Shown: positions 44,675 to 52,809 of the stretch, one piece after another | Position numbering within the stretch: the first letter of the stretch is position 1 | Layout of the letters: each line of letters begins with the position of its first letter | Assembly: GCF_002177115.1 (NCBI RefSeq) | Contig: NZ_MVAG01000088.1 | Location: forward strand, 32,288 to 96,287 | DNA length: 64,000 nucleotides | Reading direction: 5' to 3' | Origin: Chryseobacterium mucoviscidosis | GTDB lineage: Bacteria > Bacteroidota > Bacteroidia > Flavobacteriales > Weeksellaceae | Notes under the pieces: generated by a model | Seen by the model: the letters and a program-made list of their open reading frames with translations, nothing else | Told to the model about the DNA's origin: nothing | Databases searched by the model: none | Translations under genes and position numbers: made by a program

Positions 44675-45247
44675 ATGGAAACTTTCAGGCAGCATTTGGA
44701 AAAATTTATTTCGGTAACCGATGATGAATTTTCTTCCATTCTTTCATTTTTTCAGCCGATGGATAGTAAGAAGAAACAGAATCTGATGACTGAAGGAGAA
44801 ATCTGCCGGTCGATGTATTTTGTGGTAAAAGGCTGTCTCAGAAAATTTTTTATCAATGAAAAAGGAGTAGAGCAGACTACGGAATTTGCGATTGAAAACT
44901 GGTGGATCACCGATACTTTTGCGTATGAAAGACAGTCTGTCTCGAACTTTTCCATTCAGTCGGTCGAAAAATCAGTCATTTTGAAAATTGATTCAAAAGA
45001 TCAGGAAGAACTGCTGAAAAAACATCCCGTTATGGAGCGCTATTTCAGGATGATTTACCAGAGAGCGTATGCCGCTTCAGAAAGACGCATCCGCTATCTT
45101 TACGAATTTTCACGCGAAGAACTGTATGTGCATTTCAGTACCCAATATCCGTGGTTTATTCAAAGAATTCCGCAATATTTAGTGGCTTCTTTTTTAGGTT
45201 TTACTCCGGAATATTTAAGTGAAATCAGGGCGAAATTACGTTCTTAA
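44675..45247 (+). CDS. Crp/Fnr-family transcriptional regulator
   Basis: From the ATG at 44675 (METFRQHLEKFISVTDDEF) the product has 190 residues. The cyclic-nucleotide-binding-like domain covers most of it (KQNLMTEGEICRSMYFVVKGCLRKFFINEKGVEQTTEFAIENWWITD). The C-terminal helix-turn-helix is short (IPQYLVASFLGFTPEYLSEIRAKL). Members of this flavobacterial group often control a neighbouring gene; here the next one is the AhpD-like gene 65 bases downstream. The effector is unknown and no Fe-S cysteines are seen. Confidence 0.88.
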   Translation: METFRQHLEKFISVTDDEFSSILSFFQPMDSKKKQNLMTEGEICRSMYFVVKGCLRKFFINEKGVEQTTEFAIENWWITDTFAYERQSVSNFSIQSVEKSVILKIDSKDQEELLKKHPVMERYFRMIYQRAYAASERRIRYLYEFSREELYVHFSTQYPWFIQRIPQYLVASFLGFTPEYLSEIRAKLRS

Positions 45248-45312
45248 ACCAGTTTAAGATTTTTAAAGACTTCAAACCGGAACTTTGTCTCAGAAATTTA
45301 AACCAAAATATT

Positions 45313-45756
45313 ATGAGTGCAAGATTCAACTGGACAACCGTTCATCCTGCTGCGTACAAAGCGGGAATAGGCATGGAAACTTCTCTTCAGAACAGCTTTT
45401 TAAGTCCGATTCAGAAAGAATTAATCAAAATCAGAGCTTCGCAGATCAACAGATGTGCTTTTTGTCTGGATATGCATACGAAAGATGCGTTGAAGTATGG
45501 CGAAACACCGCAAAGAATTTTCCTGCTGAATGCGTGGAGAGATGCAAAAGAACTTTATACGGAGGAAGAGCAGGTTATTCTGATGATTGCGGAAGAAATT
45601 ACGTTAATCAGCCAGAAAGGATTAGCCGAAGAAACCTATCAGAAGGCAAAAGGGCTTTTTGATGAAACCCAGATTTCAGATATCATTATGGCAGGTATTG
45701 TCATTAATATGTGGAACAGAATTGCAATTTCTACCCATATGCCGATTGGGAAATAG
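45313..45756 (+). CDS. Carboxymuconolactone decarboxylase / AhpD-like protein
   Basis: The product has 147 residues. The AhpD-type active site is INRCAFCLDMHTKDALKYGE (CxxC followed by His). The rest is helical (VILMIAEEITLISQKGLAEETYQKAKGLFDE). Such proteins act in peroxide or alkylhydroperoxide detoxification through thiol chemistry. The Crp/Fnr regulator immediately upstream may control it. A hairpin follows at 45782. Confidence 0.9.
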   Translation: MSARFNWTTVHPAAYKAGIGMETSLQNSFLSPIQKELIKIRASQINRCAFCLDMHTKDALKYGETPQRIFLLNAWRDAKELYTEEEQVILMIAEEITLISQKGLAEETYQKAKGLFDETQISDIIMAGIVINMWNRIAISTHMPIGK

Positions 45757-45781
45757 ATTTTAATGCAAATAGTAAAAAATA

Positions 45782-45811
45782 AAAGAGCTTTCTATATCTG
45801 AAAAGCTCTTT
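45782..45811 (+). terminator. Terminator after AhpD-like gene
   Basis: AAAGAGCTTT / AAAGCTCTTT stem with a 10-nt loop and T-rich end. Confidence 0.7.
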
Positions 45812-45818
45812 CATTATT

Positions 45819-46020
45819 AAGTCTGTTTAAACTTTTTATTTAACCGCAAAAGTCAAAAAAGATCAGCTAAACTTTTATTTAAAGTTGGTGATTATAAATA
45901 AAAAAAGGTCACAATAGTTTTTAAAAATCTTTGGTTTTTATTCTTTTGAGCACTTTGATTATTCTTGAAATTCGCTTTATCATTATCTTTTGCGGTTTAT
46001 TCTGAAATTAGTTTAAACTA
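45819..46020 (+). repeat. ~200-bp dispersed element with inverted ends, copy A
   Basis: The ends are mirror images: CTGTTTAAAC...AACCGCAAAAG on the left and CTTTTGCGGTT...GTTTAAACTA on the right. The interior (GTTTTTAAAAATCTTTGGTTTTTATTC) matches copies B and C. It lies between convergent genes and ends six bases before the DJ-1-like stop codon. Confidence 0.85.
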
Positions 46021-46026
46021 GTCTTT

Positions 46027-46779
46027 TTATTTTTTCAATTCCTTTAGAATTTCTTCGCCTACACTTTTTGCAGACTGAGGATTCTGTCCGGTAATTACCC
46101 TTTGGTCGCTCACTGCGTGAACCTGCCAAAGTCCGGATTTCTCAAATTTTGCGCCTCTTTCTTTCAGCTTATCTTCTAGGAGAAAAGGAACCACATTGGT
46201 TAATTTCACCTCCGCTTCTTCTTCGTTGGTGAAAGAATTGATCTTTTTACCGTCAACCAGATATTTTCCGTTATTCAGTTTAATGTTGACCAAACCAGCC
46301 GGACCGTGGCAGACTGCTGCAACCACACCGCCGTTTTCATAAATTTGAGAAGCGATGGAAGCCAGTTCGGTGTTGTCTGCAAAATCCCACATCGCACCGT
46401 GACCTCCCGCATAAAATATTGCTTTATATTCTTCCGGATTCACTTCCGATGGTTTCATGGAATGATCGATCTTGTTTTTATACTTTTCGTTTTCCCAGAA
46501 TTCTTTATTTACCGGATCTTTCAGATCAAATCCGTCTACCGGAGAAGTTCCGCCTTTCGGACTTACAAAATCGATTTCATATCCTGCTTTGTGAAGAACT
46601 TCCCACGGATGAGCTACTTCACCCAGATAATATCCTGTTTTTTCGCCGGTGTCGCCTTTTGTCCCATGACTGGTAATGACGAATAAAATTTTCTTTTCCA
46701 TATTTTTAAACTTTTTGGTTTGTGCCTGCATAAATCCTGCCATAAAGATGGCAAGGACGAGTAATGTTAATTTTTTCAT
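46027..46779 (-). CDS. Exported DJ-1/PfpI-family protein (Hsp31-like)
   Basis: The product has 250 residues with a signal-like N terminus (MKKLTLLVLAIFMAGFMQAQ). The DJ-1 fold is clear: ILFVITSHGTKGDTGEKTGYYLGEVAHPWEVLHKAGYEIDFVSPKGG, the nucleophile elbow GGVVAAVCHGPAGLV, and an earlier AIFYAGGHGAMWDF. Hsp31-type members act as glyoxalase III, deglycase or chaperone. The internal ATG for MEKKILFVITSHG could give a cytosolic form. It heads the stress group with the YgiN- and MdaB-like genes. Confidence 0.87.
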   Translation of the reverse strand: MKKLTLLVLAIFMAGFMQAQTKKFKNMEKKILFVITSHGTKGDTGEKTGYYLGEVAHPWEVLHKAGYEIDFVSPKGGTSPVDGFDLKDPVNKEFWENEKYKNKIDHSMKPSEVNPEEYKAIFYAGGHGAMWDFADNTELASIASQIYENGGVVAAVCHGPAGLVNIKLNNGKYLVDGKKINSFTNEEEAEVKLTNVVPFLLEDKLKERGAKFEKSGLWQVHAVSDQRVITGQNPQSAKSVGEEILKELKK

Positions 46780-46830
46780 GCTGATATTTACTGTTAAATA
46801 GACTGTTGAAATTCAGTTATTTAATGTGTT

Positions 46831-47118
46831 TTAAATTATTTCTGTTAAAAAAATCTGTGGTTGCTCCTGAAGCTTTTCATTCACTAATTCTCTGAAAGCT
46901 TTGATGTAAGGCTGCTCGTTATGTTGTGCTAAACTTTCACTGCTTTTCCAGATTTCATAAAATACAAACTGGTTTTTATCTTCAATTCCCTGATGAAGCC
47001 TGTAAAGTTCGTTGGCTTCCTCTTTCACGGTCTCTTTTACCATATTCTGAAGAACTTCCAGAACTTCCGCTCTGTACTCTTCTCTGGCTTTAATAACTGC
47101 GGTTAAATAAATCTTCAT
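46831..47118 (-). CDS. Antibiotic-biosynthesis-monooxygenase-fold protein (YgiN-like)
   Basis: The product has 95 residues with the ABM ferredoxin-like fold: IYLTAVIKAREEYRAEVLEVLQNMVKETVKEEANELYRLHQGIEDKNQFVFYEIWKSSESLAQHNEQPYIKAF. YgiN-type proteins oxidise quinols. Its ATG overlaps the MdaB-like stop codon by one base (TAATG), so the two are translationally coupled. The same neighbour pair exists in E. coli (mdaB-ygiN). Confidence 0.88.
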   Translation of the reverse strand: MKIYLTAVIKAREEYRAEVLEVLQNMVKETVKEEANELYRLHQGIEDKNQFVFYEIWKSSESLAQHNEQPYIKAFRELVNEKLQEQPQIFLTEII

Positions 47119-47732
47119 TACGCCAACTGGGGTTTTAATTCTTTTTCAAAAACTTCGGTAAGATGTTCTCTGTACAGCTTCATATCTCTTTCTACATCAG
47201 CATTTTTTTCTACATCATGAAAATGGAAACTTTCTAATTTTTCAAGAGAAACGAAAGCATTCATACGGTGGAATCCAAATAACGGTCCATTGTCTACACT
47301 GGTTTCCTTAAAAAATTCTCCTGGTAGCGTAAATGCTGTTGCAGGGGCGTTCCAGCTTGTGGTTACCATGTATTTTCTTCCGCCAAGCATTCCTCCGGTT
47401 CCATAGTTGATCTTCGGATTATCGGCGCTTCTTCCGTCGCTCATATAAATTCCTTTGGCGTGTCCTGCGGTGAAGACTTCATCGATGTATTTTTTTAAAC
47501 CGTTCGGTAACTGAAACCACCAGATCGGAGTGTGGTAAATAATGTAATCTGCCCATACAAATTTTGCCACTTCTTCATTTTTATCATACCCTTCATCTAC
47601 GTTGGTGATCTTTACATCTACATTTTCAAAGTTTTTAAGCACTTCCAGTGTGTTCTCTGCGATGGTCTGGTTATATTTTCCTCCGGAATGTCCGAAATTC
47701 TGTCCTCCGTTGATAATTAATACTTTTTTCAT
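47118..47732 (-). CDS. mdaB: NAD(P)H:quinone oxidoreductase, MdaB-like flavodoxin-fold protein
   Basis: The product has 204 residues. The flavodoxin-like features are KKVLIINGGQNFGHSGGKYNQTIAENTLEVL, DYIIYHTPIWWFQLPNGLKKYIDEVF and KYMVTTSWNAPATAF, as in MdaB. It reduces quinones by two electrons and limits redox cycling. It is divergent from a LysR gene, its likely regulator, and coupled to the YgiN-like gene. Confidence 0.9.
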   Translation of the reverse strand: MKKVLIINGGQNFGHSGGKYNQTIAENTLEVLKNFENVDVKITNVDEGYDKNEEVAKFVWADYIIYHTPIWWFQLPNGLKKYIDEVFTAGHAKGIYMSDGRSADNPKINYGTGGMLGGRKYMVTTSWNAPATAFTLPGEFFKETSVDNGPLFGFHRMNAFVSLEKLESFHFHDVEKNADVERDMKLYREHLTEVFEKELKPQLA

Positions 47733-47930
47733 TGCTTTTATGATTGTTTAAATTTTACAGGGACAAAGGTATTGGCTAAATTGCTATAAGAAAAATAATA
47801 AAAATTATACCTAAGTATTATTTAAATGATAATTAGTATATGTAATTGATTATCAGTTTTTTATTTTAAATATAGACCGCCTTTATCGCTTTCATTGATG
47901 CTGAAAATATCATAATCATGATTATTTAGG

Positions 47931-47938
47931 TACATTTG
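47931..47938 (+). promoter_or_regulatory. -7 box of the LysR gene
   Basis: TACATTTG lies 19 bases before the LysR ATG. TTAGGT at 47925 and ACCTAA at 47812 are inverted to each other across the divergent region and may be regulator half-sites. Confidence 0.5.
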
Positions 47939-47957
47939 CATCATAAAAGTAATACCT

Positions 47958-48869
47958 ATGGTTAATTTAGAATGGTACAGAACTTTTAAGGCAATTTACA
48001 AAACAGGAACGCTTACCGAAGCTGCGGATACGCTGTTTATTTCCCAGCCGGGCGTAAGTCTGCATCTCAGTTCGCTTGAAGCGTATGTCGGGTATAAATT
48101 ATTCGACAGAACCGGAAGGAGAATGATTCCGACGGAAAGAGGAAAGGTCTTGTATAATGCCATTACCGAACCTTTGGCAAAATTGGAAGAGGTGGAGAAA
48201 AACTTTCAGAAATCGACGGAGAAACTCACGCCTACCATCAGTGTCGGCATGTGTTTTGAAACCTTTCAGACAACACTGGAGCAGTATGTTTCCAGTCTGC
48301 CGTTCAACCTGATCATCAGTTTCGGAGAATACCGCGAAATGCTCGATCAATTAGATAAAGGAATTTTAGATTTAATCATTACTCCCAAAAAAGGAGTTTC
48401 GCCGAATATTGAGCATGAAGCATTTTCTTCCGAACAGATCATTCTTGTGGGAGGAAAAGAGGTTGATAAAGATGAGTTTGAAATTATTTTAAATGAAAAG
48501 GGAATCGAACACGCGGAAGAATGGCTGAAAAACGAAAAATGGTACGGAACAGCGGGAGATATGGAGCATCTTTTTCAGTTCTGGATCCTGAATTTCGGAC
48601 ATAAACCGAACTTCCGTCCCAATTACATTGTTCCGAACCTGAATTCAATTGTGCGTTGTCTGAAAGGCGGAACAGGTTTGGCAGTGGTTCCTGATTTTCT
48701 ATGCAAAAAAGAAATTGAAAACGGAGAAGTACAACTGATCTGGGAAGGCGAAAAACCATTAAAAAACACGCTCTATTTCGGATGCCGGAAAAAGACCAAT
48801 TATCAGACGGAGATCGATCATATCAAAGAACTTTTCAGGAAGATGATGGGAAAAGATATTGAGATTTAA
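47958..48869 (+). CDS. LysR-family transcriptional regulator
   Basis: The product has 303 residues. The winged helix is at the N terminus (LEWYRTFKAIYKTGTLTEAADTLFISQPGVSLHLSSLEAYVGYKLFDRTGRRMIPTERG). The effector domain follows, with LIISFGEYREMLDQLDKGILDLIITPKKG. It is divergent from mdaB and upstream of the aldo/keto reductase gene, so it probably controls both. LysR proteins of this arrangement often sense quinones or other electrophiles; the effector here is inferred. Confidence 0.93.
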   Translation: MVNLEWYRTFKAIYKTGTLTEAADTLFISQPGVSLHLSSLEAYVGYKLFDRTGRRMIPTERGKVLYNAITEPLAKLEEVEKNFQKSTEKLTPTISVGMCFETFQTTLEQYVSSLPFNLIISFGEYREMLDQLDKGILDLIITPKKGVSPNIEHEAFSSEQIILVGGKEVDKDEFEIILNEKGIEHAEEWLKNEKWYGTAGDMEHLFQFWILNFGHKPNFRPNYIVPNLNSIVRCLKGGTGLAVVPDFLCKKEIENGEVQLIWEGEKPLKNTLYFGCRKKTNYQTEIDHIKELFRKMMGKDIEI

Positions 48870-48896
48870 CAAATTATAAATAGATAAATAAAAAGT

Positions 48897-49772
48897 ATGC
48901 AACAGAAAACATACACAGGGCAGCCTGTAATTACACTGAACAACGGAGTGGATATTCCGGCTTTAGGATTCGGGGTTTGGCAGATGGAAGATATGCAGGA
49001 ATGTGAAAATGCGGTGATCAAAGCCATTGAAACCGGCTACAGAATGATCGACACGGCTTCCATTTACCAGAATGAAACCGCAGTAGGAAATGCGATCAAA
49101 AACAGCGGAACAGACCGTGAAGAATTATTCATTACTTCAAAACTTTGGGTTCAGGATACCTCTTATGAGCAGGCAAAAGGGGCTTTTCAGAGAACTTTAG
49201 ACCGACTGCAACTGGATTATCTGGATATGTATCTTATTCACTGGCCATATTCTGATTTTAAAGGAGCATGGAAAGCGATGGAAGAACTGTATCAGGAAGG
49301 GAAAATAAAAGCAATCGGGGTTTGTAATTTCCCTGAAGATAAAATGGAGGAACTGAAAGCGGATGCAACCGTACTTCCTGTCATCAACCAGATCGAGCTT
49401 CACCCGATTTTCCAGCAGAAAGAACTTCAGGTGTACAACAGGGAAAATAACATCATTACGCAGCCTTGGAGTCCGCTTGGAAACGGAAACGCAGGATTAC
49501 TGGATAATCAGGATCTTAAATCAATCGGCGAAAAATACGGTAAAACGGTGGCGCAGGTAATTTTAAGATGGCACTTACAGGAAGGATTCTGCGTGATTCC
49601 TAAATCGGTTACCCCTTCCAGAATTGAAGAAAACTTTAATGTTTTTGATTTTGAATTAACCGAAGATGAAATGAACGTGGTTCGTTCTTTAGAAACCGGA
49701 AAAAGATTATTTTTCAATCCGAAAGATCCGGAATGGGAGCAGAAAATGCTGAAATCGGTAGCGGATATTTAA
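48897..49772 (+). CDS. Aldo/keto reductase
   Basis: The product has 291 residues, standard AKR length. Catalytic tetrad: Asp in GYRMIDTASIYQNE with Tyr, Lys in FITSKLWVQD and His in MYLIHWPYSDF. NADPH-binding motif IPKSVTPSRIEENFNVFDF is near the end. Members reduce aldehydes and ketones, including methylglyoxal (DkgA-like). It lies 27 bases after the LysR gene, consistent with a stress regulon. Confidence 0.94.
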   Translation: MQQKTYTGQPVITLNNGVDIPALGFGVWQMEDMQECENAVIKAIETGYRMIDTASIYQNETAVGNAIKNSGTDREELFITSKLWVQDTSYEQAKGAFQRTLDRLQLDYLDMYLIHWPYSDFKGAWKAMEELYQEGKIKAIGVCNFPEDKMEELKADATVLPVINQIELHPIFQQKELQVYNRENNIITQPWSPLGNGNAGLLDNQDLKSIGEKYGKTVAQVILRWHLQEGFCVIPKSVTPSRIEENFNVFDFELTEDEMNVVRSLETGKRLFFNPKDPEWEQKMLKSVADI

Positions 49773-49804
49773 GATCTGGAATTTCATTAAATAGTTTTCA
49801 TTAA

Positions 49805-50013
49805 AAGTCTGTTTAAACTTTTATTTAACCACAAAAGTCACAAAAGATGTACTAAATTTTTTATTTAAAGTTGATCATTATCAATGAAAAAGCTCACCAT
49901 AGTTTTTAAAAATCTTTGATTTTTATTCTTTTAAGCGCTTTGATTATTCTGGAAATTCGCTTTAACATTATCTTTTGTCCCTTTTGCGGTTAATTCTGAG
50001 ATTAGTTTAAATA
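49805..50013 (+). repeat. ~200-bp dispersed element with inverted ends, copy B
   Basis: It aligns with copy A over its whole length with scattered differences. The left part (TTTAACCACAAAAGTCACAA) resembles the outer arm of the GxxExxY unit. It fills most of the 335-bp gap between the aldo/keto reductase and RebB-like genes; the remainder holds no recognised feature except a weak TAAC-TTTA box near 50080. Confidence 0.85.
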
Positions 50014-50107
50014 TGTTTTAAATAAAAAGAAGTAATAATTATTTATTGCTTCTTTTTTTATTAAAAAATATCATTTAACTTTACCATTATACTTAAAAAC
50101 TAAAATT

Positions 50108-50377
50108 ATGGATACAAAAGTTAATGATCAGATCACCGATGCCGTAACTCAGGCTAATGTAAAAGTTTTAGGAGAGGCTCCTGCAGTGGCAATGGGAAAT
50201 CTTTATCAGGCTATGGCACATTCTACAGGCATACTTTTTCAGAATGCAGTAAGCGCTCAGAATCAGCAGAATATCTTGGCTCAGGCTGCTGTGACACAAG
50301 GTGTAATGCAGATTTACAGCATCGATACAGTTGCGGATGCGATTTCCATTACAAAAATATTGAATCCGGGCTCCTGA
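50108..50377 (+). CDS. RebB-like (R-body 'killing trait' family) protein
   Basis: The product has 89 residues. VNDQITDAVTQANVKVLGEAPAVAMGNLYQAMAHSTGILFQNAVSAQNQQNILAQAAVTQGVMQIYSID matches the pattern of the RebB family (killing-trait/R-body structural subunits), including the AxxxGxLYQxxAHSxGxxFxNAVxxQ core. R-bodies are coiled protein ribbons that unroll to burst membranes, but several reb genes are normally found together; only one is in this window. RebB-like proteins also occur alone with unknown roles. Confidence 0.85.
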   Translation: MDTKVNDQITDAVTQANVKVLGEAPAVAMGNLYQAMAHSTGILFQNAVSAQNQQNILAQAAVTQGVMQIYSIDTVADAISITKILNPGS

Positions 50378-50517
50378 ATATTCAAAAATTTTTTGAATAA
50401 CAAAAACATCTGATTTTTTTTCGGCATAATATGTATAAGCCGTGAATTTCATCTATTTTTGCGGACTTACAATACCTCTGTTTAAGAAATTAGACAGCCA
50501 GAATACTTTTTATCAAT

Positions 50518-50964
50518 ATGAACAAAATACTCATGTCATTTCTTCTGCTCTCTGTTATTTCCTGCATCGGAAGTGATGAAGATCAGAACACAGACAATAA
50601 ATCTTCCATAATCGGAACATGGTATGTCGAAAAAACCGAGATTTACAAATCTTTAAATCAGCAGGTTCTTGTTTCTTTTTCAACGGAATGTCAGAAAATG
50701 AGTACCCACGAATTTACTTCTACCCATCTTTTCTCCATTTCTTTTGCCCAAAACAACAATACCTGCGAAAAAGCAGATGTTGTAATCCAAAAATATACGT
50801 TTGTTGAAGCAAACAGTACATTTTGGTTTGAAGGGCAGGAAAAGTATCCGTACTACATCACAAAGCTTAATGAATCTGATATGGTGGTAGAAGACCGCAC
50901 TCAGGATTTCGACGGCGACGGAGCCAAAGATGTTTTGAGACGTTTTTATAAAAGAATCAAATAA
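50518..50964 (+). CDS. Lipocalin-like lipoprotein of unknown function
   Basis: The product has 148 residues. The lipobox LLSVISC gives the lipidated Cys at residue 16. The body begins IIGTWYVEKTEIYKSLNQ and ends YPYYITKLNESDMVVEDRTQDFDGDGAKDVLRRFYKRIK, as in the small lipocalin-like beta-barrel lipoproteins common in flavobacteria. Function unknown. A TATTTTTG box lies at 50454. Confidence 0.75.
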   Translation: MNKILMSFLLLSVISCIGSDEDQNTDNKSSIIGTWYVEKTEIYKSLNQQVLVSFSTECQKMSTHEFTSTHLFSISFAQNNNTCEKADVVIQKYTFVEANSTFWFEGQEKYPYYITKLNESDMVVEDRTQDFDGDGAKDVLRRFYKRIK

Positions 50965-50969
50965 AATAA

Positions 50970-50996
50970 AAACTCCTTTCAGACCGAAAGGAGTTT
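50970..50996. terminator. Terminator between lipoprotein gene and mpl
   Basis: AAACTCCTTTC / GAAAGGAGTTT perfect 11-bp stem with a 5-nt loop and a T tract. It separates convergent genes. Confidence 0.85.
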
Positions 50997-51016
50997 GTTT
51001 TTTATATTCTGTACAG

Positions 51017-52354
51017 TTATTTCGTAAGATCAAGACCTCCGAAATTTCCGGAGCTCATCATGAGATAAACGCCCTCAGTTTTATCCAGTGTGTTCCAGTA
51101 CGCATGAAGTTCTTCCGCGTTGGTGAACACTTTTAAATTTTCATTTTTGAACTTTTCTTTAATCAGTTCCGGTGAAATCGGCTCCATTCTTTTGATTTTC
51201 AGGGCATCTTCAGAATAGAAAACAATCGCTTCATCCAGTCCGTCCATTGCGTGATCGTACTGCTCCAGAAAAACAGGATTTAAGCTGGAATACGTATGAA
51301 GTTCAAGGAAACCATATTTCTTTTCGTTTTTAAACTGCTCACAGAATGCTTTTACGGCTGCCTTTACCTTACTCGGCGCGTGTGCAAAATCTTTATACAA
51401 TGTTCCGTTGTCTTCTCTTTCCACCCTTTCCAGACGCTTTGAGGCTCCTTTAAAGCTCATAATGGCTTCATAGAAATCTTCATCCATAATTCCAAGAGTA
51501 TGGCAGATGTGTCTTGCGCCTTCAAGATTTAGTAAATTGTGTGCGCCAAAAACCGAAAGCGGAACATCGCCCATTTCCGTTTTCAGGTGAACTTTTCCGT
51601 TTACAATTTCGTATTCAGGGGTTTTGTAAGGAATTTTTCTGAAATAATTTTCAGCACTTTCCACCACTTTTACCACTTCGGCATCTTCTTCATTGTATAC
51701 CAGAACACCGCCCGCTGTAATGCTTGCCACAAACTTTCTGAACTGCTCCATGTAATCATCAAACGTTTTGAAAACGTTGATGTGATCCCATGCAATTCCG
51801 CTCAGCAAAGCAATATTCGGCTGATACAGCAAAAATTTCGAACGGAGATCGATAGGAGAGGAAAGATATTCATCCCCTTCCAACACCATAAAATCGTTGT
51901 CTTCGCTAAGTTTCACCATACAGTCGAAACCTTCTAGTTGTGCTCCCACCATGAAATCCACCTCTTTCTGATGGAAATTCAGCACATGAAGAATCATGGA
52001 AGTAATCGTTGTTTTTCCGTGTGAACCGGCAATAACCACTCTTGTTTTATCTTTAGACTGTTCGTATAGAAATTCGGGATACGAATAGATTTTCAGTCCA
52101 AGCTCTTTGGCTTTTGCCAGTTCCGGATTATCCTGATGTGCGTGCATTCCGAGAATAACGGCATCGATATCGGAAGTAATCTTTTCCGGAAACCATCCCA
52201 TTTCTCCGGGAAGAATTCCTTTCTTTTCCAAACGTGATTTCGAAGGTTCAAAGATGGCATCATCCGAACCTGTTACATGGTATCCTTTATCTTTTAATGC
52301 AATGGCAAGATTGTGCATCGCACTTCCGCCGATCGCGATGAAATGGGTTTTCAA
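51017..52354 (-). CDS. mpl: UDP-N-acetylmuramate:tripeptide ligase (Mur ligase family)
   Basis: The product has 445 residues. Mur-ligase features: HFIAIGGSAMHNLAIALKDKGYHVTGSDDAI at the N terminus, the P loop VVIAGSHGKTTITSMILHV, FMVLEGDEYLSSPIDLRSKF, and HAPSKVKAAVKAF in the C-terminal domain. The ILGMHAHQDNPELAKAKELG segment separates Mpl from MurC. Mpl joins recycled L-Ala-gamma-D-Glu-mDAP to UDP-MurNAc in peptidoglycan recycling. It is followed upstream by a lipoprotein and plsC-like gene on the same strand. Confidence 0.93.
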   Translation of the reverse strand: MKTHFIAIGGSAMHNLAIALKDKGYHVTGSDDAIFEPSKSRLEKKGILPGEMGWFPEKITSDIDAVILGMHAHQDNPELAKAKELGLKIYSYPEFLYEQSKDKTRVVIAGSHGKTTITSMILHVLNFHQKEVDFMVGAQLEGFDCMVKLSEDNDFMVLEGDEYLSSPIDLRSKFLLYQPNIALLSGIAWDHINVFKTFDDYMEQFRKFVASITAGGVLVYNEEDAEVVKVVESAENYFRKIPYKTPEYEIVNGKVHLKTEMGDVPLSVFGAHNLLNLEGARHICHTLGIMDEDFYEAIMSFKGASKRLERVEREDNGTLYKDFAHAPSKVKAAVKAFCEQFKNEKKYGFLELHTYSSLNPVFLEQYDHAMDGLDEAIVFYSEDALKIKRMEPISPELIKEKFKNENLKVFTNAEELHAYWNTLDKTEGVYLMMSSGNFGGLDLTK

Positions 52355-52360
52355 CTCTAT

Positions 52361-52798
52361 TTACGGTTTTTTTACATTAGTATTAATGATCTCCTGAAAA
52401 GCATTGGTAATGTTCGTCCAGTTTGTTTTGTAATTCGGCATTACCGAGCTTGCATCGGTTTTGCTGCCTTCATTCGGACCTTTTTTTATGTTGATCGTCG
52501 TGGCAATCCCGTCATAAATTTTCTGGTGGTCTTCCTGTATTCTTCTGAAATTATTCTGGGAAAGTGTATTGTCCAGCTTTTTAAGATCTTCGTCTGTAAT
52601 TTTAAAATCCTGCTTGTATTTTTTACCCTGTCCTTCGAAAGAATAATGGGCAGTATTTCCTTTAATCAGAAGATTTTCATATATCGGTGCAAATCCCCCG
52701 CTTTTCGAATAGCTGATGTCGAAATCCGAATACACTTTCTGGCTGTTGCAGGATACTAATACTATGATTGCGAATAAAATTCCTAATATTCTTTTCAT
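52361..52798 (-). CDS. Lipoprotein of unknown function
   Basis: From the ATG at 52796-52798 (MKRILGILFAIIVLVSC) the product has 145 residues with a lipobox VLVSC. The body (KVYSDFDISYSKSGGFAPIYENLLIKGNTAHYSFEGQGKKYKQDFKITDEDLKKLDNTLSQNNFRRIQEDHQKIYDGIATTINIKKG) is beta-rich; no family recognised. It lies between mpl (7 bases) and the plsC-like gene (9 bases), so the three are probably one transcript. Confidence 0.7.
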   Translation of the reverse strand: MKRILGILFAIIVLVSCNSQKVYSDFDISYSKSGGFAPIYENLLIKGNTAHYSFEGQGKKYKQDFKITDEDLKKLDNTLSQNNFRRIQEDHQKIYDGIATTINIKKGPNEGSKTDASSVMPNYKTNWTNITNAFQEIINTNVKKP

Positions 52799-52809
52799 CA
52801 TTTTATACT

